A DNA stretch of 64,000 bases from JAWLHK01 sp041690355 [NCBI: bacterium] (GCA_041690355.1 JAWLHK010000001.1:124001-188000); one strand, 5' to 3'; counted from the stretch's first letter, positions 23,278 through 32,328 are shown. Notes: generated by a model from the letters alone, not told the origin. Numbers and translations: made by a program.

Positions 23278-24975
23278 TCAGCGTCGGCTCAGCTCCCGAT
23301 CCATCGCCAGCGCCGCGTCTTCGGCGCGGTGCCCGTCATCGGCCGTCACGAGCGGCGCCAGGTCGCGGGCGCACCAGCGGCGCGCCACCGCCGCCGTGCG
23401 GCCGTCCTGCTCTTCGCGCAGGCTCCATTCCGCATGATCCAGCAGCTGGCTCGCCGCGTAGGTCCGGGCGAGGCTGAAGGCGAAGGCGCGCGCCCCCGCC
23501 TGCAGGGAGTCGAGACCGCCCGCCAGCGCCTGCGGAAGCCAGGCTTCGATGCGGTCGACCGCTTCGAGAACGCGCGCGGCGGAATCGCGCAGGTCGGGAT
23601 GCGAGATGGCCCGCAGCCGCTCGCGCATGTCCTTCACGAAGGGACCGAACGCGTTCTCCTTCTCGATGGCCCGCAGGGTATCGAGGGCGAGCACGTTGGT
23701 CGTCCCCTCCCAGATGGAGAGCACCTGGCTGTCACGCAGCAGGCGCGGGAGCCCCGTATCTTCCACGTAGCCGGCGCCGCCGAAGCACTCGAGTACTTCG
23801 CTCGCCGAAGCGCTTGCCTGCTTCCCCGTGTACAACTTTGCGATCGGCGTGAGCAGACGCAGGATGGCCGACTCGTCTTCGGTCGCCGTCCCCATCTCGT
23901 CCTTGCCGAGCAGCTCGATGAGGCGGAACGTGAGGTGGAAGGCGGCTTCGTATTCCACCTGAAGCTCGGCGAGCGTGGCCACATGGGCGGGCTGCTCCGA
24001 GAGCCGCTTGCCGAAGGCCACGCGCCGGCCGGCGTAATCGCGGGCGAGGGCCAGGCCGCGGCGCATGTAGCTGACCGCGCAGCAGGCGTTGTACATGCGG
24101 GTGATGTTGAAGAGCGAGGCGATCTTGCGCACGCCGTGCCCTTCGCCGCCGACGAGCACGGCGCGGGTGCCGTTCAGCGTCAGCTCCGCCGTCGGCAACG
24201 CCTTGGTGCCGAGCTTGTCCTTGAGCCGGTGCACCGTAATGTTGTCGAGGCGCCCCTGCTCGTCGCGCAGCTCCAGATAGAACAGGCTGAGCCCGCGGCT
24301 CCCCTCCGGCGCGCCTTCGATGCGCGCGAGCGTCATGGCCATCTGCGAGGTCGTGGCCGAGGTGAACCATTTGGTACCGTACAGGCGGTAACCGTCGCCG
24401 TCCTTCTTCGCGATCGTCGACGTGCCGCCGACATCCGAGCCGCCCGTGCGTTCAGTCATCCACTGGCCGCTGGTCCAGAATTCCTGTGGGTCGCGCGAAG
24501 TGAGATTCTTGTAGGCGCGCTGCTTCATGGCCTCGTCGCCGTAGAGCTCGATGGCGCGCGCGGCCCCGTCGGTCATGGCCAGCGGGCAGGTGTAGATGGC
24601 GGAAGGGGGATTGAAGAGATAGATCCGCGCGAACTGGTGAACGCGCGAAAGGTCCCCTTCCTTGCGCTCGTAGCCCGTCGCCACGATACCCTCCTCGGCG
24701 GCCACGCCGTCGAGCCGCTTCCAGGCGTCGGAGACCTCGATGTGATCGATGCGCCGCCCCCAGGGATCGTAGGGAACGTGCTTCGGCGGATTCGCCTCGG
24801 CGATGTCACCCATCTGCTGGATATCGGTCACGGCGCGCCCGCCGAGGTGGCGCAGGCCGGGTTCGATGGCGGCGAGCTTCTCCTTGCCGAAACGGCGCAG
24901 CAGGTACGACCGCAGCACGCGGTCTTCGTCATACTGGTTCCCCAGTCGGGGGGCGTCCTGAAAGAATTCGCTCAT
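23278..24975 (-). CDS. Acyl-CoA dehydrogenase, AidB-like
   Basis: The start is 24975 (MSEFFQDAPRLGNQYDEDRV), preceded by AAGGTGA and 4 nt after the tetR stop. The 565-residue product belongs to the long acyl-CoA dehydrogenase branch that includes AidB. It has the N-terminal segment YDPWGRRIDHIEVSDAWK, a MTERTGGSDVG flavin-site motif, GTKWFTSATTSQMAM, RMYNACCAVSYMRRGLA and ECFGGAGYVEDTGLPRLLRD. The last matches the catalytic Glu/Gly region of AidB-type enzymes (FGG.GY.ED...R..RD). It oxidises an acyl-CoA or, for AidB itself, binds DNA and flavin in the alkylation response. TetR control suggests a CoA-thioester substrate; the exact one is unknown. Confidence 0.92.
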   Translation of the reverse strand: MSEFFQDAPRLGNQYDEDRVLRSYLLRRFGKEKLAAIEPGLRHLGGRAVTDIQQMGDIAEANPPKHVPYDPWGRRIDHIEVSDAWKRLDGVAAEEGIVATGYERKEGDLSRVHQFARIYLFNPPSAIYTCPLAMTDGAARAIELYGDEAMKQRAYKNLTSRDPQEFWTSGQWMTERTGGSDVGGTSTIAKKDGDGYRLYGTKWFTSATTSQMAMTLARIEGAPEGSRGLSLFYLELRDEQGRLDNITVHRLKDKLGTKALPTAELTLNGTRAVLVGGEGHGVRKIASLFNITRMYNACCAVSYMRRGLALARDYAGRRVAFGKRLSEQPAHVATLAELQVEYEAAFHLTFRLIELLGKDEMGTATEDESAILRLLTPIAKLYTGKQASASASEVLECFGGAGYVEDTGLPRLLRDSQVLSIWEGTTNVLALDTLRAIEKENAFGPFVKDMRERLRAISHPDLRDSAARVLEAVDRIEAWLPQALAGGLDSLQAGARAFAFSLARTYAASQLLDHAEWSLREEQDGRTAAVARRWCARDLAPLVTADDGHRAEDAALAMDRELSRR

Positions 24976-24979
24976 GGGT

Positions 24980-25609
24980 TCACCTTGTGGCCAGGATGGA
25001 ATGGCCGCATGCGCCAAGCACGCGGCGAATGGTCTCGGTTTCAAGTCGGGAAGGAGGAAGTTCGGCGACAGCGTCTCCGCGGCGGGCGAAGGCGCGGATC
25101 ATGATTTCAATCAGCATGCCGAGAACGGCGGCGGCGGTCACCTCGGCGTTCTGGAGCGGAAAGAGGCCCTGCGCTTCGCCCCGGCGGATGGCGGCCGCCA
25201 GGTTGTCGCTGTGTTTCCGGTGATAAGCCAGCTTGGCCGCCTCGAGGCGCTCGTCGCGGTCCATGCGCTCGAGCAGAAGGAACAGCGTCATGCCGGGATT
25301 CCGCCGGGCGCGCTGGAGCGCCACGCGGATGGCGGCGGCGATGGCCTCGGCCGCATCCGCATGTTTCTCGAGCGCCTCCTGCAGCGCGTCGAGTTCGATC
25401 TGCGCGCGGACCTCAAACAGGGCGAGCACGAGATCGGCGCGGTTGCGGAAGTAGGTATACAGGCTGCCCACGGCGAGTCCCGCGCGCGCGGCCACGGCAT
25501 CCATCGACAACGGCGTCTCTTCCTTGACGAGGCGCGCGGCGGCGTCGAGGATCAAGGCGCGGGTGCGCTCTTTCTTCTCGAGGATGCGGGGGGTTTCGCG
25601 GTAGGCCAT
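24980..25609 (-). CDS. TetR family transcriptional regulator
   Basis: The 209-residue product has a TetR N-terminal helix-turn-helix (ILDAAARLVKEETPLSMDAV, AARAGLAVGSLYTYFRNRADL; about 20-62) and an all-helical ligand domain. It is encoded 4 nt upstream of the AidB-like dehydrogenase in the same transcript. A palindrome, TGAACC-2 bp-GGTTCA, lies 52 bp upstream of its start and is the obvious operator. The context, a TetR with an acyl-CoA dehydrogenase, resembles FadR/PsrA-type repressors that release DNA on binding long-chain acyl-CoA; the ligand here is inferred. Confidence 0.9.
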   Translation of the reverse strand: MAYRETPRILEKKERTRALILDAAARLVKEETPLSMDAVAARAGLAVGSLYTYFRNRADLVLALFEVRAQIELDALQEALEKHADAAEAIAAAIRVALQRARRNPGMTLFLLLERMDRDERLEAAKLAYHRKHSDNLAAAIRRGEAQGLFPLQNAEVTAAAVLGMLIEIMIRAFARRGDAVAELPPSRLETETIRRVLGACGHSILATR

Positions 25610-25612
25610 TGC

Positions 25613-25648
25613 AGTCTTCAGTCGTCAGTCTTCAAGTTGTCAGTCCCG
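25613..25648 (+). repeat. Heptameric tandem array, family AGTCTTC
   Basis: About five 7-bp units (AGTCTTC, AGTCGTC, AGTTGTC and AGTCCCG types) with one extra base. They begin 3 nt upstream of the tetR start codon. Confidence 0.75.
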
Positions 25649-25660
25649 GATCGGAAACAT

Positions 25661-25674
25661 TGAACCTTGGTTCA
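25661..25674. promoter_or_regulatory. Candidate TetR operator
   Basis: Perfect 6-bp arms, TGAACC and GGTTCA, with a TT spacer, in the divergent gap between tetR and the J-domain gene. Typical size and symmetry for a FadR/PsrA-like TetR site. Confidence 0.65.
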
Positions 25675-25713
25675 GACCATTGTGCTACGGGAGCGCCCCG
25701 AAGTCAAACAGGT

Positions 25714-25774
25714 ATCTGCCATCGGCGAGCTGCCATCTGTCATTCCTGAAGCGATTTGCCATCTGCCATTCCCG
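25714..25774 (+). repeat. Heptameric tandem array, family ATCTGCC, with a phase slip
   Basis: About eight 7-bp units of consensus ATCTGCC (variants ATTTGCC, ATCTGTC and ATTCCTG) with one 5-nt interruption near 25749-25753. It ends 18 bp before the J-domain gene start. Confidence 0.8.
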
Positions 25775-25792
25775 CAGGGTTATGCTGTAGGG

Positions 25793-27169
25793 ATGCCCGA
25801 CGAGCGCAGAAAGGAGCGGCAGAGTCAGGATTATTACGCCCTGCTCGAGGTGCGCCCCGAGGCGTCGCCCCAGGAGATCCGCGCCGCCTTCCGGCGCCTG
25901 GCGCTCACCGTGCACCCCGATCACTCGCGCGAAGCCGACGCCGCAGAACGCTTCCGCGCCCTCAAGGAAGCCTACGAGGTTCTGCGCGTCCCCGAGCGCC
26001 GCCGCGCCTATGATGAAGTGCGCATGTTCCGCGGGCGGCCGCGAAGCCGGAAGCGGAAGATCGGACGCGAAGCCCTGAGCTGGGTCGAGAACTTCTTCAT
26101 CCAGGCGGGCGGCATCGAGGCCGAGGGCCCCGCCGTCGGATCGCTCCGCCGCTTCACCCCCGAAGACCTCGATGCCATCTGGCACACGATTGCAAGCCGC
26201 CTGCAGGAGCGCGGCAACATTCGCCAGACCATTCAGCAGTTCGACCTCCTTTTCCACTACATCGGGCGCCATGCCGAACTGTCGCTGCCCGAGGATGCGG
26301 CAGAGCGACTGCAGGAGAAACGCGAACGCCTCGAAGAGTTCGCACAGATTTGTCGCTCGGGGCGCTTCTCCTGGGACCGTTCGACGACGTCTCTCGAAGA
26401 CCTCATCCGGCGCCGGCGCTACGAAGACGCGCGGGGGCGCCTGCTCTGGCGCGCCGCCCATCGCCTGGCCGACCGGCTTACGACGACCGACCTCTTTCAA
26501 CCCGTTGCCGGAGACTGGGCGCCGCTGCAGGAGCTGTCGCTGGTCGACCGGCTCGAAGCCGTCGAAACGGGAATGGAATCCGCGGGCCGCTCGCTGGGCC
26601 ACGGCTACACGGCCTGCCGGCGCTGCAGCGGCTGGGCCATGGCCTGGGGCGTCGGCCTCCCCCGCTGCATCCGCTGCGGTTCCGTTCGTTTCGTTCTGCG
26701 TCCGCGCGACGAGCGCGACGACATTCTCGAACGTCTGCTCGGACGGCGCGTACACCGCTTTTCAGCCGGCGAGAACCGGCGGCGGCGTGCCGCGCAGCTC
26801 GGTCTCGAGCGCTGGATCTGGGCGCCGCTGTTTCTGACCCTCACCTTTCTCTTTCCCTTCGTCTTTCTGTTCGCGGGGAGCGGAGCACTGCCGATCTGGC
26901 TTCTCCTCGCCGGCTGGGGGGCGTGGTTCGACGCCGCGTGGACGCAGGGCGACCCGCGGATGCGCGACACCGACATCCTTTTTCCCGACGAGTGGGATAT
27001 CGCCCGGCGCGTCTTCACCTTCGCGGGAACGTTCGCGGGCATTCTGCTCGCCACGGCAGCCCTCGCGCTCGCCATGGCCGATTGGTGGGGCTCGGCCGTA
27101 CTCGGGGGTGTGCTCGCCGCCCTGGCTTTCGGCGCCCCTTCGATCCGGCGCTCCGCAGAACAACGGTAG
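25793..27169 (+). CDS. J-domain protein with zinc ribbon and C-terminal membrane helices
   Basis: The start is the ATG at 25793 (MPDERRKERQSQDYYALLEV); the upstream frame is a translated heptamer array. The 458-residue product has an N-terminal J domain (about 14-75) with the essential HPD (LTVHPDHS). A helical middle follows, then a Cys4 zinc-ribbon-like motif (ACRRCSGW ... RCIRCGS) at about 290-312 and at least two, probably four, hydrophobic helices (LFLTLTFLFPFVFLFAGSG; AGTFAGILLATAALALAMAD). A J domain on a membrane protein should recruit DnaK to the cytoplasmic face. It is not DnaJ or DjlA; the family is unrecognised. Confidence 0.87.
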   Translation: MPDERRKERQSQDYYALLEVRPEASPQEIRAAFRRLALTVHPDHSREADAAERFRALKEAYEVLRVPERRRAYDEVRMFRGRPRSRKRKIGREALSWVENFFIQAGGIEAEGPAVGSLRRFTPEDLDAIWHTIASRLQERGNIRQTIQQFDLLFHYIGRHAELSLPEDAAERLQEKRERLEEFAQICRSGRFSWDRSTTSLEDLIRRRRYEDARGRLLWRAAHRLADRLTTTDLFQPVAGDWAPLQELSLVDRLEAVETGMESAGRSLGHGYTACRRCSGWAMAWGVGLPRCIRCGSVRFVLRPRDERDDILERLLGRRVHRFSAGENRRRRAAQLGLERWIWAPLFLTLTFLFPFVFLFAGSGALPIWLLLAGWGAWFDAAWTQGDPRMRDTDILFPDEWDIARRVFTFAGTFAGILLATAALALAMADWWGSAVLGGVLAALAFGAPSIRRSAEQR

Positions 27170-27281
27170 CCGGTGCCGCAAATTCGGGCGGACTGCGGAA
27201 AGCTGCAACGGCGCGCCCGACAATTGCGTTTGTCTCTCCGGGGCGCGCGCTCTGGCACCGATTTTGCAACCCAGGGCGGGC

Positions 27282-27674
27282 ATGAAAAACATTCACCCCC
27301 TTTTCGAATCCTTTCTGACCGGCCTCTCGCAGCGGCTGGGCGTCGAGAGCTGCGCCATTTTCCGCTTCGATAGCGAGCGTAACGTGCTGCGGCTCGAAGC
27401 CGCCTGCGGGGCCGCCCCGGACACAGCTGCAGAACTTCCCGTCACGACGGGCCCGCTTGGCGCCGCCGTGCGCTCGGGGCGCATCGTCACGGTTCCGCCG
27501 CCGGCCGGGACGGCCGCCCACATACTGATTGCCATCCCACTTCTCGTCGGCGACTCGGTGGTCGGCGTGCTCGCCCTCGCCTGCCGGGCGACCGATCGCG
27601 CCTTCCGCCGCGTTGCGCGGCGCCTCGGCGGCAAACCGCCCCGGGCGCTGCAGGAGCTCCACTCGGCCGCATGA
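27282..27674 (+). CDS. Small GAF-domain protein
   Basis: The start is the ATG at 27282 (MKNIHPLFESFLTGLSQRLG), preceded by AGGGCGGGC. The 130-residue product is almost only a GAF domain: a first helix, strands around CAIFRFDSERNVLRLEAACG, and AHILIAIPLLVGDSVVGVLALAC, the typical final sheet of GAF folds. It lacks an output domain and may bind a small ligand or dimerise with a partner. It sits between the J-domain gene and the DprE2-like gene, all on the plus strand. Confidence 0.8.
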   Translation: MKNIHPLFESFLTGLSQRLGVESCAIFRFDSERNVLRLEAACGAAPDTAAELPVTTGPLGAAVRSGRIVTVPPPAGTAAHILIAIPLLVGDSVVGVLALACRATDRAFRRVARRLGGKPPRALQELHSAA

Positions 27675-27753
27675 CGCGGGCGCAACGCTTCCGGTAGAAT
27701 GTCTGTTTGCGCAGACGCAGGCTCAATGTCGGCGCCGACCCGAACAGGTATTC

Positions 27754-28551
27754 ATGACCGTCTCAACCCTTCCCCAAGTCCAGGTGCCGCCCGCCGCCAA
27801 GCCCGTGGCGTGGAAAACGGCCATCGTCGTGGGCGCATCTTCGGGCATCGGCGCCGCGCTCGTACGGCGCCTGGCCCGCGGCGGATGCCGGGTGGCCGCC
27901 GTGGCCCGCCGCGGAGACCTGCTGCAGACCCTCGCGGTCGAGCTCCGGGCCGAAACCGGCGAAGACCGCGTCCTTCCCATCGCGCATGACGTGCACGACG
28001 CCGAGTCCGTCGCAGCTCTCTTTCAGCGGGTCACCGCCGATCTCGGCGGCCTCGACGCGATCTTCTACGCGGCCGGCGTCATGCCGCGCATGGAAGAGAC
28101 CGACTACGACGTCGCCCGCGAGCGCGAGATGATGCTCGTGAACACGGTCGGCGCCATGGCCTGGCTGGGGCCCGCCGCCGAACGGTTCGGCCGGGCCGGC
28201 CGCGGCACGCTGGTGGCCGTCTCGAGCATCGCCGGTGAACGCGGGCGCCGCGCGAACCCGGCCTACTGTGCCAGCAAGGCCGCGCTGAATACCTATGTCG
28301 AGGGGCTGCGGAACCGTGTGGCGCGACTCGGCGTCAAGGTGGTCACCATCAAGCCCGGCTTCGTCGACACCGGCATGACGGCGGGCCTCGACGGCCTGCT
28401 CTGGCTCATCTCGGCCGACGAAGCCGCCGATCGCATCGTGCGCGCGGCCGAGAAGGGGCGTCTCGCCGCCTTCGTCCCCGGGCGCTGGGCGCTCGTGGCC
28501 CTGGTGATCCGCAACATTCCGTCGCGCATCTTCCGCTACATGAAAATCTGA
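27754..28551 (+). CDS. Short-chain dehydrogenase (DprE2-like)
   Basis: The 265-residue product is an NAD(P)-dependent oxidoreductase of the SDR family: cofactor motif GASSGIG (27-33), active-site Ser157/Ser158 and YCASK (Tyr171, Lys175). The C-terminal part (SADEAADRIVRAAEKGRLAAF, then hydrophobic RWALVALVIRNIPSRIFRYM) resembles DprE2 and other membrane-associated SDRs. The gene 16 bp downstream encodes a DprE1-like flavoprotein. In mycobacteria DprE1 and DprE2 together epimerise decaprenyl-phosphoryl ribose to arabinose. Here the pair implies a similar two-step oxidation/reduction of a polyprenyl sugar or another polyol; the substrate is not established. Confidence 0.8.
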   Translation: MTVSTLPQVQVPPAAKPVAWKTAIVVGASSGIGAALVRRLARGGCRVAAVARRGDLLQTLAVELRAETGEDRVLPIAHDVHDAESVAALFQRVTADLGGLDAIFYAAGVMPRMEETDYDVAREREMMLVNTVGAMAWLGPAAERFGRAGRGTLVAVSSIAGERGRRANPAYCASKAALNTYVEGLRNRVARLGVKVVTIKPGFVDTGMTAGLDGLLWLISADEAADRIVRAAEKGRLAAFVPGRWALVALVIRNIPSRIFRYMKI

Positions 28552-28567
28552 GGACGCGGGCATCGGC

Positions 28568-30001
28568 ATGGAGAAAACCATCGTCGCGACCCCGCTGCTC
28601 CCGACCGACCGCCTCGAGCCGATCGACGGCTGGGGCATGGCCGTGCAGAGCATGGGCTACGTGTACCGACCCTCGACAATCGACGGCATCCGCGAGGTGT
28701 TCCGCCTCGCGCAGAACCACCGCAGGCCGGTCGTACTCCGGGGGAGCGGGCGAAGCTACGGCGACGCGGCCCTGAAGGGCGAGGCCATCGTGCTCGACCT
28801 CACGCGCTTCTGCCGCATTCTCGCCTGGGATCCGCAGACGGGGATCGTCACGGCCGAAGCCGGCCTTACCCTCGGCGATCTCTGGCAGTATGTGGTCGGC
28901 GACGGCTGGTGGCCGCCGGTGGTTTCGGGAACGATGCACCCGACGCTCGGCGGCGCGGCCGGCGCGAACATCCACGGCAAGAACAACTACCGCATGGGCC
29001 CCATCGGCGAGCACATTCTCGCCTTCGATCTGCTCACGCCCGCCGGCGACATTCTGCGCTGCAGCCGCGACGAAAACGCCGACGTCTTTCACGCGGCCAT
29101 CGGCGGCTTCGGCATGCTGGGGTGCTTTCTGCACATCACGCTGCAGCTGAAGAAGGTCTATTCGGGCGATCTGGAAGTGCGCCCGATCTCCTGCGCGTCG
29201 CTGCGCGAGATAATGACCGTCATGGCCCGCCGCGCCCCCGAGACCGATTACATCGTCGGCTGGGTCGACTGTTTCGCGAAAGGCGAAGCGCTCGGACGCG
29301 GCATCATCCACGAGGCCGACTATCTGCACGAAGGTGACGACCCTGTGCCGGCGCAGACCCTGCGGCTCGAACACCAGAGCCTCCCCGACACCTTTCTCGG
29401 CTTCCTCCCGAAAAGCATGCTGTGGATGGGGCTCAAGGTCTGGCTGCACGATCTCGGCATGCGCTTCGTGAACTGGGCGAAGTACGTCGCCGGGCGGATC
29501 CAGACGAAGCCCTATCGTCAGTCGCACGCAGGATATCACTTTCTGCTCGACTACGTGCCCAACTGGAAGCGCGCCTATCTGCCGGGCGGACTGATCCAGT
29601 ACCAGAGCTTCGTCCCGAAGGAAAAGGCGCTCGAAGTCTTCACGTACCAGATCGAAACTGCGCGGCGGTGGAAACTTCCGGCGTACCTGGGGGTGCTCAA
29701 GCGGCACCGCCCCGATCCGTTCCTCCTGTCGCATGCGGTGGATGGATTCTCCTTCGCCCTCGACTTCCGCGTTACGCGGCGCAACCGGGAACGGCTGTGG
29801 CAGCTTGCCGCCGACCTGAACCGCGCCGTCGTGGCCGCGGGCGGGCGCTTCTATCTCGCCAAGGACGCGACGCTCGATGCGCAGAGTTTTCAGGCGTCCC
29901 TCTCCGCCGAAAGTTTCGAACGCTTCCGCGCTCTGAAGGATCGGCTCGATCCGGAAGGGATCCTGCAGAGCGCGGCCATGAAGCGCCTTGGGCTGATCTG
30001 A
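28568..30001 (+). CDS. FAD-linked oxidase (DprE1-like, VAO family)
   Basis: The 477-residue product has the VAO/PCMH flavin domain: RGSGRSYGDA (58-67), VTAEAGLTLGDL and HPTLGGAAGANIHGKNN (about 124-140), then MGPIGEHILAF. The 'G.GRSYGD' and 'IHGKN' blocks are characteristic of DprE1 and its bacterial homologues, in which this segment carries the flavin-contact residues. Length matches DprE1 (about 460). It would oxidise the sugar C2 hydroxyl to a keto intermediate reduced by the SDR encoded 16 bp upstream. The same transcript continues into the Rsm22-like gene after only 3 nt. Confidence 0.87.
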   Translation: MEKTIVATPLLPTDRLEPIDGWGMAVQSMGYVYRPSTIDGIREVFRLAQNHRRPVVLRGSGRSYGDAALKGEAIVLDLTRFCRILAWDPQTGIVTAEAGLTLGDLWQYVVGDGWWPPVVSGTMHPTLGGAAGANIHGKNNYRMGPIGEHILAFDLLTPAGDILRCSRDENADVFHAAIGGFGMLGCFLHITLQLKKVYSGDLEVRPISCASLREIMTVMARRAPETDYIVGWVDCFAKGEALGRGIIHEADYLHEGDDPVPAQTLRLEHQSLPDTFLGFLPKSMLWMGLKVWLHDLGMRFVNWAKYVAGRIQTKPYRQSHAGYHFLLDYVPNWKRAYLPGGLIQYQSFVPKEKALEVFTYQIETARRWKLPAYLGVLKRHRPDPFLLSHAVDGFSFALDFRVTRRNRERLWQLAADLNRAVVAAGGRFYLAKDATLDAQSFQASLSAESFERFRALKDRLDPEGILQSAAMKRLGLI

Positions 30002-30004
30002 CCC

Positions 30005-31219
30005 GTGCTCCCTCCCATCGGCGACTATCCGGAATCCATGGAGGCCTGGTGGCTCGACCGCGCCCGCATGGCCCTGGGCTACGCAGAAGACGACGCCCTG
30101 CTGCGCGGACTCGAAAAGGATGCCGGCCGCCTGAGCGACCTCTTCACGACGGATCGCAAGGCCGACTTCGGCGGCTACGGCGAGAACGAGCGAATGCTGC
30201 TCGCCTACGGTCTCTTCTACTTTCCGCAGACCTTCCAGCGCATCCGGTATCCGCTGCGGGAGCTCCTTTTCCGCACCGGTTGGCAACCGGCGGGGGGAAC
30301 CATCCGCGGCCTGGAACTTGGCGCGGGGACCGGCGGCGCGCTGCTCGGCGCCGTCGATTATCTTGCCGCCGCGTTCCCCGAGGCGGCCATCGAAGCGCAA
30401 GCCGTCGATCGGTCGCGCGGCAGCCTGGCGCTTCTGTCCGACCTGACGCGCGAGCTGCGAGACCGGTGGCCGCGTGCAACGTTCCGCACATCGGTGGGAG
30501 ACATGCGCACCGAGCCGGCCTGGCCGCCGGAAGGCTTCGATTTCATCCTCGCGAGTTTCTCCCTGGGCGAAGCCTTCCTCGAAGATCAGCAGGATCGCGG
30601 ATTCCACCAGTGGATTACGGCGATCCGCTCGCGGCTGCGCCCGGGCGGATGGCTGCTGCTGGTCGAGCCCGCGCTGAAAGTGACCAGCGAACGCCTGGAG
30701 CGCCTTCGCGATCAGGTCGCGCAGGAAAACCACTGGCGCATCGTGGCCCCCTGCCTGCACCGGGAGTCCTGCCCGCTGCTCCCCTCGGGTGAGCACTGGT
30801 GTCATGAAGTGCGCAGCTGGGATCCGCCGCGCAGCGTCGTGCTGCTGAACCGCCACCTGGCCCGCTCCATCCAGACCCTGAAGTACAGCTTTCTCGCCCT
30901 CACGGCCGCCGCAGAGGTCCCCGCCGGTGAACCCGCGGAGGCAAATTCCGACCGCTTCCGCCTCATCTCGCCCGTCGCCGAAGTGAAGGGGCGCCTGATC
31001 GCCGCCGGTTGCGCCGCCGACGGCCGGCGGTACACGTACGAAATTCCCACGCGCCATCTCAGCCGGGAAGACAGGAAACGGCTGCTCGCGTGGGATCGGG
31101 GCGACATCGTCTCGGGTCCCTTCGTTCCCCTCGGCGACGGAACGGTCCGGAGGCTGAACGGAACACCGGAGGATCTGCGACACGAATCGGCGCAGCACAC
31201 CGGGAACCCGAGCGCTTGA
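30005..31219 (+). CDS. Rsm22-like SAM-dependent methyltransferase
   Basis: The 404-residue product has a Rossmann methyltransferase core (GLELGAGTGG 102-111; DFILASFSLGE 179-189; LRPGGWLLLVEPAL). It also has the Rsm22 features: upstream LAYGLFYFPQTFQRIRYPLR, and a metal or Fe-S site after the core with Cys250, His252, Cys256 and Cys266 (PCLHRESCPL ... HWCHEV). Rsm22/METTL17 proteins act on the small ribosomal subunit. A GTG start at 30005 is used because it directly follows the previous stop; an ATG at 30038 is a real alternative. The last third (about 330-400) resembles an S1/OB-like tail (GRRYTYEIPTRHLSREDRKR). Confidence 0.85.
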   Translation: MLPPIGDYPESMEAWWLDRARMALGYAEDDALLRGLEKDAGRLSDLFTTDRKADFGGYGENERMLLAYGLFYFPQTFQRIRYPLRELLFRTGWQPAGGTIRGLELGAGTGGALLGAVDYLAAAFPEAAIEAQAVDRSRGSLALLSDLTRELRDRWPRATFRTSVGDMRTEPAWPPEGFDFILASFSLGEAFLEDQQDRGFHQWITAIRSRLRPGGWLLLVEPALKVTSERLERLRDQVAQENHWRIVAPCLHRESCPLLPSGEHWCHEVRSWDPPRSVVLLNRHLARSIQTLKYSFLALTAAAEVPAGEPAEANSDRFRLISPVAEVKGRLIAAGCAADGRRYTYEIPTRHLSREDRKRLLAWDRGDIVSGPFVPLGDGTVRRLNGTPEDLRHESAQHTGNPSA

Positions 31220-31305
31220 CTGCCCTGTAGCGCCGCGATACAGTAAGCGGCGATTCGTGACGCCTGAATTCCCAGGCCGCACCCTACCCCTGCTGAGCTA
31301 ATCCT

Positions 31306-32274
31306 ATGCGATCCTCCTCCCGTTTCGGCGTCGGCCTTGCGCTGACCGTCGTTCTCTCCGCTTGCTCGCCCAGCCTGCGCGCCGCGCCTGAAGTGAAGGC
31401 GCCGCAGACGGCCGAAGCCATCGAGCGCGGCCGCTATCTCGTCAACGCCGTGGCCGCCTGCGCGGGATGCCACAGCGAGCGCGACTTCTCGATTCCCGGC
31501 GGTCCCGCGAAAGCCGGTCAGGAACTCGCGGGCGGCGCCGTCTGGTCAGCCGAAACCATGCAGATGAACGGCGAAGGCTTCCCCGGCGTCGTGCATGCGG
31601 GCAACCTGACCCAGCACGAAGAAGGCCTGGCCGCGTGGACCGACGGCGAAATCCTGCGCGCCCTGCGCGAAGGGGTGAACAAGGACGGCGAGGCCATCGC
31701 GCCGCCGATGCCGTGGACGAATTACCGCATGATGTCGGACGAAGACGCGCTGGCGATCATCGCCTATCTGCGCACGGTGGAACCGAAGCAGGGCCCGGCC
31801 AAGATCAAGGCCGACCTGGACTTCCCGCTCAGCCTGTTTCTGAACTCGATGCCCGAACCGCTCGAAGCGAGCGTGCCCGCGCCCGCGACCGACCCGGTCT
31901 CGCAGGGACGCTATCTCGCCCATATCGGGTCCTGCGTCGACTGCCATTCGCCCATGGTTCGCGGCCAGTTCGTCGAGGGCGAGGAGTTCACCGGCGGCGT
32001 GATCATCAGCGAGCACGGCCTGACCTCGATCTCGGCGAACCTCACGCCCGACAAGGAAACCGGAATCGGCAACGTGACCGAGGCGCAGTGGATCCGGATG
32101 ATCCGCGAGGGCAAGACCTCGAAGGGGAGCGACATGAGCGCCATCATGCCGTGGGTGGAATACCGCCACATGAGCGACGCCGACCTGAAGGCGCTCTACG
32201 CGTTCTTCCAGTCCCTCGCGCCGGTCCAGAAGGACACAGGCGTTCTGCTGGCGGAATTCCAGGCGGACCGGTAA
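31306..32274 (+). CDS. Dihaem c-type cytochrome lipoprotein
   Basis: The 322-residue product has a lipobox (LSAC, Cys20) and two c-type haem attachment motifs: Cys52-x-x-Cys55-His56 (CAGCH) and Cys210-x-x-Cys213-His214 (CVDCH). Each is followed by the GRYL/N-type helices typical of paired cytochrome c domains, with distal Met candidates (AIAPPMPWTNY and MSAIMPWVEY). The form resembles the cytochrome subunits of membrane-bound dehydrogenases, but no dehydrogenase subunit is adjacent. It should be attached to the periplasmic face of a membrane and pass electrons. A terminator follows. Confidence 0.92.
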   Translation: MRSSSRFGVGLALTVVLSACSPSLRAAPEVKAPQTAEAIERGRYLVNAVAACAGCHSERDFSIPGGPAKAGQELAGGAVWSAETMQMNGEGFPGVVHAGNLTQHEEGLAAWTDGEILRALREGVNKDGEAIAPPMPWTNYRMMSDEDALAIIAYLRTVEPKQGPAKIKADLDFPLSLFLNSMPEPLEASVPAPATDPVSQGRYLAHIGSCVDCHSPMVRGQFVEGEEFTGGVIISEHGLTSISANLTPDKETGIGNVTEAQWIRMIREGKTSKGSDMSAIMPWVEYRHMSDADLKALYAFFQSLAPVQKDTGVLLAEFQADR

Positions 32275-32300
32275 GGCCGGGCACGATTTCACATGCGAAG

Positions 32301-32328
32301 GGCCGCGTCGAAAGACGCGGCCTTTTTT
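32301..32328 (+). terminator. Intrinsic terminator after the cytochrome gene
   Basis: A perfect 9-bp stem (GGCCGCGTC/GACGCGGCC) with a GAAA tetraloop and six T residues. It also lies at the end of the convergent thioesterase gene. Confidence 0.92.

Noticed and set aside
28406-31282. A 958-residue open frame on the minus strand.
   Set aside because: It lies antisense to the SDR, DprE1-like and Rsm22-like genes, which carry unmistakable motifs; long antisense frames are expected in such GC-rich coding sequence.
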